Assembly (NCBI RefSeq): GCF_001808955.1
Contig: NZ_KV795243.1
Coordinates: 1 to 64,000, forward strand
Reading direction: 5' to 3'
Length of the DNA: 64,000 nucleotides
Origin: Rothia sp. HMSC078H08
Lineage (GTDB): Bacteria; Actinomycetota; Actinomycetes; Actinomycetales; Micrococcaceae
Below the pieces are notes generated by a model. The model was not told the origin of the DNA and ran no database searches. It saw nothing but the letters and a program-made list of their open reading frames with translations. Shown here one piece after another: positions 31,894 to 43,400 of the stretch. How positions within the stretch are numbered: position 1 is the first letter of the stretch; the number at the start of each line of letters is the position of its first letter. The position numbers were made by a program, and so were the translations under genes.

Positions 31894-34800
31894 CTAGCGG
31901 TTATTCAGCACACGCACGTTATAGCGGTGCAAGAACGCCGCCATCGCGCCACGCTCAATCGGCTGAACCGGACGGAACGAACCATCAGCCCAACCCGTCG
32001 TAATACGCTGCTCAGCCAACCATGAAATCTCACGGTAGAACTGGCTACCGGACGACACGTCACTAAACGGCGACACCACCGGAGCAGAATACGCCGGCGA
32101 ACCCGCAAAACGGTAGAAGAACGCCGCCATAGCGTCACGGTTCACCGCAGCATTCGGACGGAACGTACCATCCGACCAACCGGTCGTAATACCGCGGGCA
32201 CGCATCCACTCAATCTCCTTGTAGAACGGGTGGTCACGCGGCACATCCTTGAAGCTCGGGGTGCTCGGCGCGGTGAACTGCGGCGAACCCGCCATGCGGT
32301 AGAAGAACGCCGCCATCGCGCCGCGCTCCACCGAACCGTTCGGGCGGAACGTGCCATCCGGGTAGCCGGTCGTAATACGACGCTGAGCCAGCCAGTTAAT
32401 GTCGTTCACGAACGGGTAATCCGCCGGAACATCCTTGAAATGCGCACTCTCGGCGGGAGCCTCGGAAGACGACGACACGCGCAGAACCTGCGCACGCTCA
32501 CCGGCCGCACCGTTCACGCCCGACAGGTCGCCGGTCGCGTTGTGCATGTGCAGGAACAGTGCAGAGCCCTTCGCCTCACCGCTGCGGTGCGCCACCAGGT
32601 TCGTGCCCGGTGCGTCCACGAACAGGTTCGGAACGCCCGCCGAATCGCCGCTGAACCACAGCGCCGGGGTGGCGTAGTTGAACGACACCGACTCGGTCGT
32701 ATCCACCACGGTCGTGGCGGAGAACGCGCTCGCGGTGGTCACCGAGTACGAAATCTCGGTCGACTCAGCCTCGGGGTCCAGGCCCAGAACGCTCAGCGGA
32801 ACAGTCATCACCAGGGTGTTCGAATCCATGATGTTGGTGTCCGTATCACCCCAGGCGCCGTTCAGCGGGTACAGGGCGTTGGCGATTGCGTGCCACTTAC
32901 CGTCCAAGCCGCGCTGCGAAACCTTCACGAGCGGGTAGTCCAGGCCCTTCTCGCGCACCGTCTGCAGGCGGTAATCGGTCGTGCCATCCTTATCGGTGTC
33001 GATGAAGACGTAGTAGGTGCCGCGCGGGGTCACCTCCGACCAGTTACCCCAGGTCGAAATACCGAAGGACAGCTGCGCCTGCGAGGTGTCCTGACCGGCA
33101 GCCTTCAGCGCCGCCACGTTCGAGGTGGCACCCACGTACTGCAGGTCCATGCGGGAATCCGAACCCACACCCAGCTTCGCGGTCGGGATGCGCGGGCTCG
33201 AAGCGCCCAGCTCGAAGGCACCCAGCAGGGAGCGGTAACCGCCCTGATTCACGGCGGTGCCCTCAACGGACAGGCGCTGCTCCAACGCACCGGCGCCGTT
33301 CGAATCGAAGTGGATATCCGCACCGGCCACGCGCAGCGCGCTCACCGGCTTCGGGGCCACGTGCAGGGGCATACGCAGGGTCTTCACCGCGGCCGAGGAA
33401 TCAGCATCGGTCAGGATCAGGCGGCCCGAGGCGCTCGCAATGTACTGGCGGGCACCCGAAATGGTCACCATGCCGGTCGAGTAGTTCAGCGAATCCTGGG
33501 TCGGGTACATCGAGGGGTCGATGGTCTTCTCAAGCTTCGACGGGTCGATGCGCACCGTCACGGTGAACGTGGCGGTCTGGCCGGCACCCACAGACACCGA
33601 CTGCGGGTAGGAGAACTCCACACCCGGGATGCTCGTGCTGCCGTCGTAAGATACGGCGTAGGTGTGCGCCACCGAATCGGTGTTCTCAACGCTCACACGG
33701 TGCTGCAGGGTCTGCACGCCGGCGTTCGGGGTGTACTCAACCACGCCGAAGGTATCCGAAACCTGCTCGGGGCGGGCGGCGTTGAACAGCATCACGCGGT
33801 CGGCCACCGCCGCACGCGTGTTGATGCGGCCGGTACCCACACGGTCCACCGCGTAGGGGTTGCCCCAGGCATCCTGCATGCGGTGGTCGGCGGTGTTCAT
33901 GATGGCGGTCTTAATCATGCGCGGGCCGTACTCCGGGTGCGCCTGCATAATCAGCGCCGCAACACCCGCCACGAACGGCGTGGACATGGACGTACCGGTC
34001 TTTACGGTTGCCTCGGTACCGCCGCCAACCAGGATCGAGGAAATGTTCGTGCCCGGTGCCGCAACGTCCGGCTTCGTGATGCCGTGCGAGCCGTGCATAC
34101 CGCGCGCGGTCGAGGTGTTCGCCTGATCCAGCTTGCCGTTCTGCACGCGAATCGACTCGCGCAGGTTCTCGCCGAGCTGCAGGGTCAGGTTGCCCGAATC
34201 AATCTGGGAGGAGAGGCGCTCCACCTGGCTCTTGGCCAGACGCACGCCCGGAATAGCGGAGTTGCCGCCGATGGCGGTGTCGCCCACCTCCGTGTCGGAG
34301 GCGATGACCACGCCGGTCGCGCCGGCAGCCTGCAGGTTATCGAAGCGCACGCGCGAACCGCAGGGGGCGGTGCCGTCGGCCTCAGCCCAGTCGATGAGGG
34401 CCCACTTGCCCTTCAGCGCCGCGGCCTCCTCCTCGGTGAAGGCCTCGCACGCGTAGCGGTTGCGGGTTGCGGCACGCACCACGGTGCCGCGCAGCTGCTC
34501 CTCGGTCGCCTTCGAGTAGTCGAAGCTCACCGAGTAGTCGCCGTAGGTGTCCGCCTCGTTCGCGGGGGAGAGAATCTTCACGCGATCCGCCATCTGGGTC
34601 GAACCAATCGAGTTCGCCACGGTCAGGCTGTAGGCGCTGGTGCCGGGGCCGCCCGAGTTGGAGTAGGTGTCACCCACGGCGTTGTAGTTGTTGGCGTTAC
34701 CCGCCGCAACCACGGAGAGGATGCCCTCGCGGTAGAGGGAACCGACCGCGTAGTTCACGGTCTCGTCGAACACGCCGAACTCGTTGCCCAGCGACAGGTT

Positions 34801-35931
34801 CGCGATGTCGGCGCGGTCGGAGAAGTCGCCGTCATCGTTGGGATCGAGCACGCGGTCAAGGCCCAGGGGGACAAACGCGGTGGTGCCCTTACAACCGAAG
34901 ATGCGCAGGCCAATCAGCTGAGCCTCCGGTGCGGAGCCCGGGCCGATCTTCATGTCCTTGAGCTGCTCCTCGGTGAGCTTGGAGTAGTCGCCGCGGAAGG
35001 TCGAGCCATCCGCGTTCACGCCGTAGCCCGCCGCGGTACCGGCCACATGGCTACCGTGGCCGCCGCAGTCCAGCGGGTTCGCGTCCGGGTGGGGAGTGGA
35101 AGTCTCCTTCTTAGCGGAGTTGTAGTCGTCACCGACCAGGTCGTAGCCGCCCAGGAACTTCTTCGGGTCGTAGGTGCCCTCGGGAATCGTGTCGGAGGCT
35201 TTTGCCTTCTCGTAGGCCTCCTTAGTGCCGGGGCCGCCCAAATCGGCGTGAGTGTAGTCGATGCCGGTATCGAGCACCACAATCTTCACGCCCTTACCGG
35301 TGTAGCCGGTGGAGGCGGTGTTCTGCGCGTGCTGCTGAGCCCACACGGAGAGCGTGTCGGTATCGAGCACGGAACCGGTGTTCTGCGGCGCCATGTCCTC
35401 AATGATGCTGATGCGCTCAACATCGGAACGGTTCGCCAACGCACGAATCTGCTCGACGTTACCGTAGAGCGCCACGCCGCGCATCGTGTTGTGGGTGGTG
35501 TACAGGACCTGCGCGCCGGACTCCTTCGCGGCGGAGGCGCCCTGCTGCTGCACGCTGGCACGAATCGCCTGCACCTGCGCCTGCGCGTTCACGGGTGCCT
35601 GCGCGCGGGAGCGGACCGCATCCGGCTGGGTCTGCGCGTATGCGCCCTGACCCTTGAAGCGCACGAACACGGCGCGTTCGCCGGTTGCGCCGTCCAGGCT
35701 GGGGGAGAGCACCTCGGCCGGGTTCGGCGTCTCGGCGGATGCGCTACGCGGCGCATCCACGTCGCCGCGCACCACGCCGGGTGCGGCGTACGCCTGGGTT
35801 CCGTAGGGTAGGGAAGTCAGCCCGAGGGTCAGGCCCAGCACTAGGGCGCCGCAGCCGCGGGCTACGCGCCGAAGTCCTCGCGGTGGCCGCGAACCCTTCG
35901 GAGCGGGGGTAGCTTCAGGGAGAATAGCCAC
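31894..35931 (-). CDS. SLH-anchored S8 family serine protease 1
   Basis: A 1345-residue secreted subtilase. The order is: signal peptide (1-49), I9-like propeptide (about 85-175, ending near the AxxRSDVERIS motif), S8 catalytic domain (about 205-690) with Asp221, His292 and Ser648 (GTSMSTPFVAG), and a protease-associated insert around 490-590 (FDNLQAAGATGVVIAS). Fn3-like and unknown beta domains (about 740-1140) and three SLH repeats (about 1155-1340) follow, each with FKDV...I.W...RGITTG..DGTFRP. The SLH repeats should hold it on the cell wall, where it would cleave host or competitor proteins. Translation starts at GTG behind AAGGAG. It is the most 3' of three paralogues. Confidence 0.92.
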   Translation of the reverse strand: MAILPEATPAPKGSRPPRGLRRVARGCGALVLGLTLGLTSLPYGTQAYAAPGVVRGDVDAPRSASAETPNPAEVLSPSLDGATGERAVFVRFKGQGAYAQTQPDAVRSRAQAPVNAQAQVQAIRASVQQQGASAAKESGAQVLYTTHNTMRGVALYGNVEQIRALANRSDVERISIIEDMAPQNTGSVLDTDTLSVWAQQHAQNTASTGYTGKGVKIVVLDTGIDYTHADLGGPGTKEAYEKAKASDTIPEGTYDPKKFLGGYDLVGDDYNSAKKETSTPHPDANPLDCGGHGSHVAGTAAGYGVNADGSTFRGDYSKLTEEQLKDMKIGPGSAPEAQLIGLRIFGCKGTTAFVPLGLDRVLDPNDDGDFSDRADIANLSLGNEFGVFDETVNYAVGSLYREGILSVVAAGNANNYNAVGDTYSNSGGPGTSAYSLTVANSIGSTQMADRVKILSPANEADTYGDYSVSFDYSKATEEQLRGTVVRAATRNRYACEAFTEEEAAALKGKWALIDWAEADGTAPCGSRVRFDNLQAAGATGVVIASDTEVGDTAIGGNSAIPGVRLAKSQVERLSSQIDSGNLTLQLGENLRESIRVQNGKLDQANTSTARGMHGSHGITKPDVAAPGTNISSILVGGGTEATVKTGTSMSTPFVAGVAALIMQAHPEYGPRMIKTAIMNTADHRMQDAWGNPYAVDRVGTGRINTRAAVADRVMLFNAARPEQVSDTFGVVEYTPNAGVQTLQHRVSVENTDSVAHTYAVSYDGSTSIPGVEFSYPQSVSVGAGQTATFTVTVRIDPSKLEKTIDPSMYPTQDSLNYSTGMVTISGARQYIASASGRLILTDADSSAAVKTLRMPLHVAPKPVSALRVAGADIHFDSNGAGALEQRLSVEGTAVNQGGYRSLLGAFELGASSPRIPTAKLGVGSDSRMDLQYVGATSNVAALKAAGQDTSQAQLSFGISTWGNWSEVTPRGTYYVFIDTDKDGTTDYRLQTVREKGLDYPLVKVSQRGLDGKWHAIANALYPLNGAWGDTDTNIMDSNTLVMTVPLSVLGLDPEAESTEISYSVTTASAFSATTVVDTTESVSFNYATPALWFSGDSAGVPNLFVDAPGTNLVAHRSGEAKGSALFLHMHNATGDLSGVNGAAGERAQVLRVSSSSEAPAESAHFKDVPADYPFVNDINWLAQRRITTGYPDGTFRPNGSVERGAMAAFFYRMAGSPQFTAPSTPSFKDVPRDHPFYKEIEWMRARGITTGWSDGTFRPNAAVNRDAMAAFFYRFAGSPAYSAPVVSPFSDVSSGSQFYREISWLAEQRITTGWADGSFRPVQPIERGAMAAFLHRYNVRVLNNR

Positions 35932-36263
35932 TGAATGCTCCTTGATTCTCTTGTAATGGTGTGTTTCTAGGGGTCTTCAGCCCGTACTTCAACGACGGGG
36001 TTCAAGCGGGCGCTGAAAGAACCCTCACCATTGTCTCAAGGAGAGGGGTGTTTAACCTAGTCAGACTCGTGAAACACCGCGGTGCGGAACGTAACAACGG
36101 CGAGGGGGCCGTACCGGGCAGCATTGCTGCGCGCGGTACGACCCCCCCTCGCCCATGACCAGAATTAGCCGCTGACCGGGACCAGCCGTGACTCACCGGC
36201 ACCTCAGCCGGGGCGGCACCCCTGCCTACGCGGTGGGCCGGTCAGCAGGTCAGCCGGGCCTCA
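35932..36263. other. Gap between subtilase genes 1 and 2
   Basis: No gene is supported. It holds the ribosome-binding site of protease 1 (35938-35943), then promoter-like lower-GC sequence, the terminator of protease 2 (36099-36153) and GC-rich CCGG-repeats to 36263. Confidence 0.6.
36099..36153 (-). terminator. Terminator of the second subtilase gene
   Basis: A long stem (36099-36116 with 36134-36153, one bulge) with a GCAGCATTGCTGC loop hairpin. Confidence 0.75.
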
Positions 36264-39200
36264 CTACTGGTCGGCGCTGTACCCCAGCACGCTCGTGCTG
36301 TAACGGAACACGAACGCCGCCATAGCGTCGCGGTGCACCGGCTCCACGGGGCGGAACGAACCATCGGGCCAGCCGGTGGTCACGCCCTGCGAGGCCAGCC
36401 AGCTGATCTCGCGGTAGAACAGGTTATCCGTCGAAACGTCCGTGAAACGGGCCTGGGCGGGAGCCTCGTACGCGGGCGAACCTGCGTAACGGTAGAAGAA
36501 CGCGGCCATCGAGTCACGGTTCACCGAGGAATCGGGGCGGAACGTGCCGTCCGACCAGCCGGTCGTGATGCCCTGGGCCTTCATCCACTCAATCTCCTTG
36601 TAGTAGGGGTGGTTGAGCGGAACGTCCTTGAAGCTGGGCGTACTCGGGGCGGTGAACTGCGGCGAGCCGCTCATGCGGTAGAAGTACGCGGCCATGGTGG
36701 CACGGTCCATGTTGTTCAGCGGACGGAAGGTGCCGTCCGGGTAGCCGCGGTCAATCTGGTGCGAGGCAATCCAGGTGATTTCGCGGTAGAACTGGTTCTC
36801 CGGCGGAACATCCCTGAAGCGTGCCTCGTGGATGGTACGCGGAACGTCCACGACCTGTGCACGGTCGCCAGCGGCAACACCGTTAGCGGTCTTACGGCCG
36901 CTCAGGTCACCGGTCGCGTTGTGCATGTGCAGGAACAGAGCCTGACGCTCCTTGTTGTTGTTCTTGCGGTGAACGGTCAGCTGACCGCCGTCACGATCCA
37001 CGAACAGGCCGGGTACGCCCGACTCCTCACCGGTGAACCACACACCGGGGTTGAACGGGGAGAAGGTGATCGCATCCGTCGCATCGACGTAGGAGTTACC
37101 CTCGTTGTACCAGGTGTCGGTCTGCACCGTGTACTTGATGCTCTGAGCCTTCTCAGCGGTCAGGCCCAGGTCCTTCAGCGGCACACCCAGAATCATGGTG
37201 TTGGTGTCCATGGTGTTGGTGTCGGTGTCACCCCAGGCGCTGTTCAGCGGGTAGCGCGCCACCACGGTGGATGCTTTACCGGAGATGGACCAGACCTTCA
37301 CCAGCGGGTAGTCCAGACCCTTCTCTCGGGTTACCTCGAGCGTGTAGTCGGCCTTCGAATCACCGGTGGTGTCAATCTGCACCTGTACCTGACGGCCCCA
37401 GTGCATGCTGTCCCAGGTGCCCCAGGTCGAAATGCCGAAGAACAGAGAACCATCGTTCGGGTTCTTGCCGGCAGCCTTCAACGCCGGAGCGTCCGAGGCA
37501 GCACCCACATACTGCAGGTCAACAGCCTGGTTCGACGGCAGCTTCAGCTGACCGGTCGGAATACGGCCGCTGACCGCACCCAGCTCGAACGCACCCAGCA
37601 GCGAACGGTAACCGCCCTGGTTCAGGGTCGTACCGCGCAGAGTCACCGTGGACTCCTTATCGGCGATGCCCTTGTAATCAATACGGGACGCATCAACACG
37701 CATCTTCGAGACAGGCTTCGGTGCCACGTGAATCGACTGGCGGATCGCCTCGCGGCCATTCTCAGAGAAAATCAGGCGACCAGAAGCGCTCGCAATGTAC
37801 TGGCGCTTACCGGCAATCAGAGTCTTACCGGTCGTCCAGTCCTGAGCGACCTGGTCGGCGCTCATCGCCGGGTCCATGGTCTTCTCAAGCTTGGAGGGGT
37901 CGATGCGTACGGTCACGGTCACGTTCTTACGCTCACCGGCACCCACGCTCACCTGCCGCGGGTAGGAGTACTCCACACCCGGGATGGTCGTGCTTGCCTC
38001 GTAGCTCAGAGTGTAGGTGTGAGCCTGCGAATCGGTGTTGTCCAGAACGATTTCACGCTGAACAGTCTGAATACCCGAATCGGGGGTGTACTCCAGCACA
38101 CCAAACGCGGTCGAAACACGCTCGGGGGTCTTCGCATCGTACGCAATGACCTTCGCGTCCACGGCAGCGCGAGCATTCACCATGCCCGTACCCACACGAT
38201 CCACCGCGTACTGCGCACCCTGCTCATTCTTGATCGGGGTGGACGCGCCGTTCATCAGCGCAGCCTTAATCATCTGCGGGTTGTAATCCTGATGCGCCTG
38301 CATCACGAGGGCGGCGATACCGGTCACGTGCGGGGTTGCCATGGAGGTACCGGTGAAGGAAACACCCCTATTACCCGTACCCACAGCGGCAGACACAATC
38401 TCAGTACCCGGTGCCGCAAGGTCAGGCTTAATGAAGCCATCAGAACCGTGCTGACCGCGAGCGCTCGAGGAATTCAAATCAAAAGCGTGCGAGTGAGGAC
38501 CGCGGCCCGAAGCCTTGTAGTCCAGGTTCATCTCAACGGTCACCGGACCGGCAGCCAGAGCCTTCTCCAGGTCCTTCGTCGAAGAAGCAGTCAGACGCAG
38601 ACCCGGAATGGTCGCATTACCGCCAATGCCGATCGTGTAGCGCTCAGCCTTACCGGCCATCACCACGCCAACACCGCCGGCAGCCTGAACGTTATCGAAA
38701 CGCACCTTCGAACCGCACGGGAACGACAAGTCGTCCTGATCCCACTCGAAGTAAACCCACTTACCCTTCAAAGCCTTCGCCTCATCAGCGGTGAAAGCCT
38801 CGCAAGCGTAACGGTTACGCTTCGGTGCGGCAACAACCTCGCCGCGCAACTGATCAGCGGACGCCTTCGAATAATCGAAGTTCACCGAATAATCACCCTG
38901 CAACCACTCCAAACCAGTCTTCGTGGTCACGCGGGCACGGTCAATCGGCTGAGTCGAACCGTAAGCGTTCGCCACCGACAGTGCCGCAGCTGCATTCGCC
39001 GGGCTACCCGAATCGGAGTAGGTGTCACCCACACCGTTGTAGTTATTGGCGTTACCGGCAGCAGCCACAGTGAACACACCCTGGCGCGCCATCGTATTAA
39101 TCATGTACGACTCAGGGTCGTCAGCCGGAGCGAACTCGCCACCGAGCGACAGGTTCACAATGTCGGCGCGGTCAGAGAAATCACCGTCACCATTCGGGTC

Positions 39201-40250
39201 CATCACGGTATCGAGCGCCTTCATCACAACACTCGAATTGCCGTAGCAACCGAACACACGAATCGCCAAAATCTGAGCATCAGGAGCAGTACCGGGGCCA
39301 ATAGACATGCCCTTCAGCTGCTCCTCCGTCAGGTTCTTGTAATCGCCACGGTAAGTCGTACCGTTCGCCGTCACACCATAACCGGCGGCAGTACCCGCCA
39401 CGTGCGTGCCGTGACCGCCAGAACCGAAGCCGTCCGGGCGGCAGTCCAGCGGGTTATTATCGGGCTGCGGAGTCGACTTCTCAGCCACCGACGCATTGTA
39501 GTCATCACCGACCAGGTCAATGCCGCCAATGAACTTATTACGATCAATCAGGCCCGAATCAGCGGACGGAAGCTCCGTCATGGCCTTGGCCTTCAGATAG
39601 GCGTCCACGGTTCCGGGGCCGCCAAAGTCGGCGTGAGTGTAGTCCACACCGGAGTCAACAACCGCAATCTTCACGCCCTTACCCGTGTACCCCGTGTGAT
39701 CGCGGGTCCAGGTGGCGAGGGTCTTCGTATCAATCTCGCTACCGGAGTTCATGCGCTCCTTCGCGATAATCGGCGAAATACGCTCCACATCAGGGCGCTC
39801 CGCCAACGCACGAATCTGCGCAGCATCACCAGTAATCGCCGCACCACGCATCGCATTATGCGTGGTGTACATCAGCTTCGCGCCAGAAGCAGCCGCCACA
39901 GACTGAGCCTGCGACTGCACCTGAGCTGCAATAGCCTGCACCTGCGCCTGACGGTTCGCCGGCGCCTCCTTACGTGCCAGAACAGCCGCGGACTGGGTCT
40001 GCTCATACGCGCCCTTGCCCTTGAACTGAACATACACGGTGACCTGGCCTTCAGCCTTCTGCAGGCCCGGGCTGATACGCGAGGCAGCGTCACCGGATGC
40101 GCTCGCAGTGCTTCCTTCGACCTGCTGGGGGCTCTGAGCGTGAGCTGCAGAGAAAGTGGCGGGAACGCCGAGAGTAAGGGCAAGAGCCGCACTCAAACCG
40201 GTCGCACCGACAGCCTTCATTCTGCGGCGTGGCGCATGAGGCGTTGTCAT
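36264..40250 (-). CDS. SLH-anchored S8 family serine protease 2
   Basis: A 1328-residue paralogue of the flanking proteases. It has a signal peptide (1-39, cut near AHAQS), I9-like propeptide (about 65-160), and catalytic residues Asp199 (VVDSGVDYTHADFGG), His280 (GGHGTHVAGTAAGYG) and Ser636 (GTSMATPHVTG). The protease-associated insert lies near 515-540 (FDNVQAAGGVGVVMAG), followed by beta domains and three C-terminal SLH repeats. I use the ATG at 40250, directly behind AAGGAGG; the frame is open for another 43 codons but these lie in intergenic sequence. Each gene of the trio has its own terminator and leader, so they can be regulated separately. Confidence 0.92.
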   Translation of the reverse strand: MTTPHAPRRRMKAVGATGLSAALALTLGVPATFSAAHAQSPQQVEGSTASASGDAASRISPGLQKAEGQVTVYVQFKGKGAYEQTQSAAVLARKEAPANRQAQVQAIAAQVQSQAQSVAAASGAKLMYTTHNAMRGAAITGDAAQIRALAERPDVERISPIIAKERMNSGSEIDTKTLATWTRDHTGYTGKGVKIAVVDSGVDYTHADFGGPGTVDAYLKAKAMTELPSADSGLIDRNKFIGGIDLVGDDYNASVAEKSTPQPDNNPLDCRPDGFGSGGHGTHVAGTAAGYGVTANGTTYRGDYKNLTEEQLKGMSIGPGTAPDAQILAIRVFGCYGNSSVVMKALDTVMDPNGDGDFSDRADIVNLSLGGEFAPADDPESYMINTMARQGVFTVAAAGNANNYNGVGDTYSDSGSPANAAAALSVANAYGSTQPIDRARVTTKTGLEWLQGDYSVNFDYSKASADQLRGEVVAAPKRNRYACEAFTADEAKALKGKWVYFEWDQDDLSFPCGSKVRFDNVQAAGGVGVVMAGKAERYTIGIGGNATIPGLRLTASSTKDLEKALAAGPVTVEMNLDYKASGRGPHSHAFDLNSSSARGQHGSDGFIKPDLAAPGTEIVSAAVGTGNRGVSFTGTSMATPHVTGIAALVMQAHQDYNPQMIKAALMNGASTPIKNEQGAQYAVDRVGTGMVNARAAVDAKVIAYDAKTPERVSTAFGVLEYTPDSGIQTVQREIVLDNTDSQAHTYTLSYEASTTIPGVEYSYPRQVSVGAGERKNVTVTVRIDPSKLEKTMDPAMSADQVAQDWTTGKTLIAGKRQYIASASGRLIFSENGREAIRQSIHVAPKPVSKMRVDASRIDYKGIADKESTVTLRGTTLNQGGYRSLLGAFELGAVSGRIPTGQLKLPSNQAVDLQYVGAASDAPALKAAGKNPNDGSLFFGISTWGTWDSMHWGRQVQVQIDTTGDSKADYTLEVTREKGLDYPLVKVWSISGKASTVVARYPLNSAWGDTDTNTMDTNTMILGVPLKDLGLTAEKAQSIKYTVQTDTWYNEGNSYVDATDAITFSPFNPGVWFTGEESGVPGLFVDRDGGQLTVHRKNNNKERQALFLHMHNATGDLSGRKTANGVAAGDRAQVVDVPRTIHEARFRDVPPENQFYREITWIASHQIDRGYPDGTFRPLNNMDRATMAAYFYRMSGSPQFTAPSTPSFKDVPLNHPYYKEIEWMKAQGITTGWSDGTFRPDSSVNRDSMAAFFYRYAGSPAYEAPAQARFTDVSTDNLFYREISWLASQGVTTGWPDGSFRPVEPVHRDAMAAFVFRYSTSVLGYSADQ

Positions 40251-40391
40251 GGAATCCTCCTTCGGATTTTCTATTTTTCGATAGTGCTGTGTGCTCTGTG
40301 GTTGTGTATCGGTGATACGCGGAGGCGGCCCCACCGGCAGACGACGAGTGAGTGCATCCGCCGGTGAAACCGCCACCAAAACTTGAGAGGT

Positions 40392-40472
40392 TCCGGGGTC
40401 TTCAGGCCCCGGAGCCTGCCGGTTCCGGGTACCCCTCCCACCCCATGCAGGAGGTGGGAGAGGACCCGAACC
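40392..40472 (-). terminator. Double hairpin terminator of the third subtilase gene
   Basis: A short hairpin (40392-40398 with 40407-40413) and a long one closing GGTTCCGGGT (40421-40430) with ACCCGAACC (40464-40472), with an inner CCTCCCA/TGGGAGG stem, follow the stop codon on the minus strand. Confidence 0.7.
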
Positions 40473-40484
40473 ATTCGCTACCGT

Positions 40485-43400
40485 CTAGCGGCCGGCCTGG
40501 TTAGCAACCTTCTCGGTGTAGCGGTAGATGAACGCAGCCATTGCGTCGCGGGCAATGGGGGTCACCGGGCGGTAGGTGCCGTCCGGCCAGCCGGTGCTGA
40601 TGCCCTTCGAAGCCAGCCACGTGATTTCACGGTAGAACTGGTTATCGGTGGAAACATCGCTGAAGTGGCTGGTTGCGGGCAGATCCACGTGCGGGGAACC
40701 CGCTGCACGGTAGAAGAACGCAGCCATGGCGTCACGGTTCACCGGTGCGGAGGGGCGGAACGTGCCGTCCGAGTAGCCGGTGGTGATGCCCTGAGCCTTC
40801 ATCCACTCAATCTCCTTGTAGAAGGGGTGCGTGGTGGGCACATCCTTGAAGCTCGGAGTGGAGGGGGCAGTGAACTGCGGGGAACCCTGCATGCGGTAGA
40901 AGAACGCCGCCATTGCGCCACGTTCCACGGACTCCAGCGGGCGGTAGGTGCCGTCCGGGTAGCCGGTGGTGATGCCGCGCTGAGCCAACCAAGAGATCTC
41001 GGTGTAGAACTGGTCGGTGTTCTTCACATCGGTGAAGCGGGACGGAGTGATGTACTCGGTCTGCTGCTCCTTGATGTTCAGCACCTCGGCGCGGTTGCCC
41101 TTGGCGCCGTTGGTACCGGAGAGGTCGCCGGTGCCGTTGTGCAGGTGCAGCAGCAGCGCCTTGGCGGGGGTACCGGATTCGCCGAGCGCGGGGATTGCGT
41201 CAGCGGAGCGGTGCGCCGTCAGGGTGGTGGTGGAGGCATCCGGGTGAAGGCCAGCCACGGCGGAGGAGTCGCCGCTGAACCACAGCTTGGGGCTGAAGGG
41301 GCGGTACTTGATCCAGCCGGTTTCGCTGACGTTACCCCACTCGTACTGGGTGGTTGCGCTGACTCGGTACTGGATGTCCGGGTTGTTTGCGCTGGTCAGG
41401 CCCAGGTCCTTGAGGGGTGCACTCATGATGAGGGTGTTGGTGTCCATCATGTTGGTGTCCACATCACCCCAGGCGCCGTTGAGCGGGTAGTAGCCGAGCT
41501 CGACGAGGTTGCCGTTCTTGTATCCGTAGAGGCGAACCAGCGGGTAGTCCAGGCCCTTAGCGCGGTCGGTGACCAGCTTGTAGTCGGCGCGGTTGTTGCC
41601 GTCGGTGTCGATTTCTACGGTGAAGGTGTTCTCGTAGGAGACAACATCCCAGTTCGCCCAGGTGGAGATACCGAAGCGCAGGGTGCCGTCATCAGCGTTG
41701 CCGCCGGCTGCCTTCAGTGCGGGCGCATCCGAGGAAGCACCGACGTACTGCAGGTTCGCCTTAACGTTGCTGTTCAGCGACAGGGAGGTGGGAGCTACAC
41801 GGTCCACGCTCGCACCGTACTCGAACGCGCCGAGCAGGGAGCGGTAGCCGCCCTGGTTGACCTCGGTGCCGCGCAGCGAGATCTGGGACTTGACCCAGCC
41901 GGTGTCTGCCTTCTGAGCCTCGTCGCTGGAGGGCTTCTGGGTGAAGGTGACGGTGTCTTCGGCAGCGTGCATGGTGCTCACGGGCTTGGGTGCCACGTGA
42001 ACGGGCAGGCGCAGTGCCTTGGTGCCGTCTTCGGTGAGGACGAGTCGGCCGGATGCGCTGGCAATGTACTGACGGTACTGTGCGGGAACGGTTTCGGTGC
42101 CGGTGTAGTACTCAGTTGCGTTCTGGGTGGTGTCCATTGCTGCGTCGCGGGTCTTCTCCAGCTTGGACGGGTCGATGCGCACGGTGACTTCGAACTTCTT
42201 AGTTTCACCGGGTGCGAGGGTGACCGCGGAGGGGAAGGAGTATTCCACTCCGGGAATATTAGTGCTTTCAGCGTAGGACAGGGCGTAGGTGTGCGCCACG
42301 GAGTCGGTGTTCTCGACCGTCACCTCGCGGGTGAGGGTCTGAACGCCAGCATCCGGTGCGTACTCGAGCACACCGAAGCTCAGGGACACGGTACCGCTCT
42401 TGTCAGCGTTGTAGACGAGGGACTTCGACTGCACGGCAGCGAGGGTGTCGACTCGTCCGGCACCCACACGGTCCACCGCGTATGCGGCACCGGATTCAGT
42501 GCGCACATCGTGGGTTGCGGTGTTCATGAGGGCGGACTTGACCTGTGCGGGGGTGTAGGTCGGGTGGCTCTGCATGACCAGGGCGGCGGAGCCGGTCACG
42601 TAGGGTGCCGCCATGGAGGTGCCGCTGAAGGTCACGGAGTTGTTACCGGTCGCCACCGCCGCGGAGGTGATGTACGAGCCGGGTGCCGCAATGTCGGGCT
42701 TGGTGTAGCCGTAGCTGCCGTGGAAGCCGCGGGCACTCATGGGGTTCAGCTGATCCAGCTTATCGGTGTCCACGCGCAGGGAGGACTTCAGCTCGTTGCC
42801 GAGGCGCACGGTCAGGGGCTTACCTGCTGCTTCTGCTGCGGTGATCTGTGCACGCAGGTCCTTAGCGGCGGATGCTGCCAGGCGGAAACCGGGCAGGGTA
42901 TCGTTACCGGCAATACCCAGGCCGGGTTCTTCGTCGTTGCCTGCAAGCAGCACACCCTTGGCGCCTGCCGCCTCCAGGTTGTCGAAGCGCACCTTGGAGC
43001 CGCAGGCGAGCTCACCGTCATCTTTAGCCCAGTCGATGAGCACCCACTTGCCCTTTACAGCTGCCGCTTCGTCGGCGCTGAGGGCGTTGCAGGCGTAGCG
43101 GTTGTTCTCGGAGATTGCGGTGAGTTCACCGGTAAATTCCTTGCTACCTGCCTGTGCCCAGGGGTAGGAGACGCTGTAGTCGCCGCGTACCTTGCGGGTG
43201 GTGCCGGTGGCGGGGTCGGTCAGCTCTGCCGCATCGACAGCGCGGGTGGAACCGTAGGCGTTAGCTACGGTGATTGCGCTGGCTGCGGTGGCGGGGTGAC
43301 CGGAGTTGGAGTAGGTGTCGCCGCGCAGGCTGTAGTCGTTGGCGTTACCCGCGGAGATCACGGAGAGCACGCCGGCGCGGGTGAGCGCGTCAACGGCGTA

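Noticed and set aside
36333..40367. Uninterrupted antisense frames of 1193-1344 codons opposite the subtilases, and of 965 codons opposite nirK
   Set aside because: They mirror the G/C bias of the third codon position of the real genes, give Arg/His/Gly/Val-rich compositions, and have no ribosome-binding sites or family motifs.
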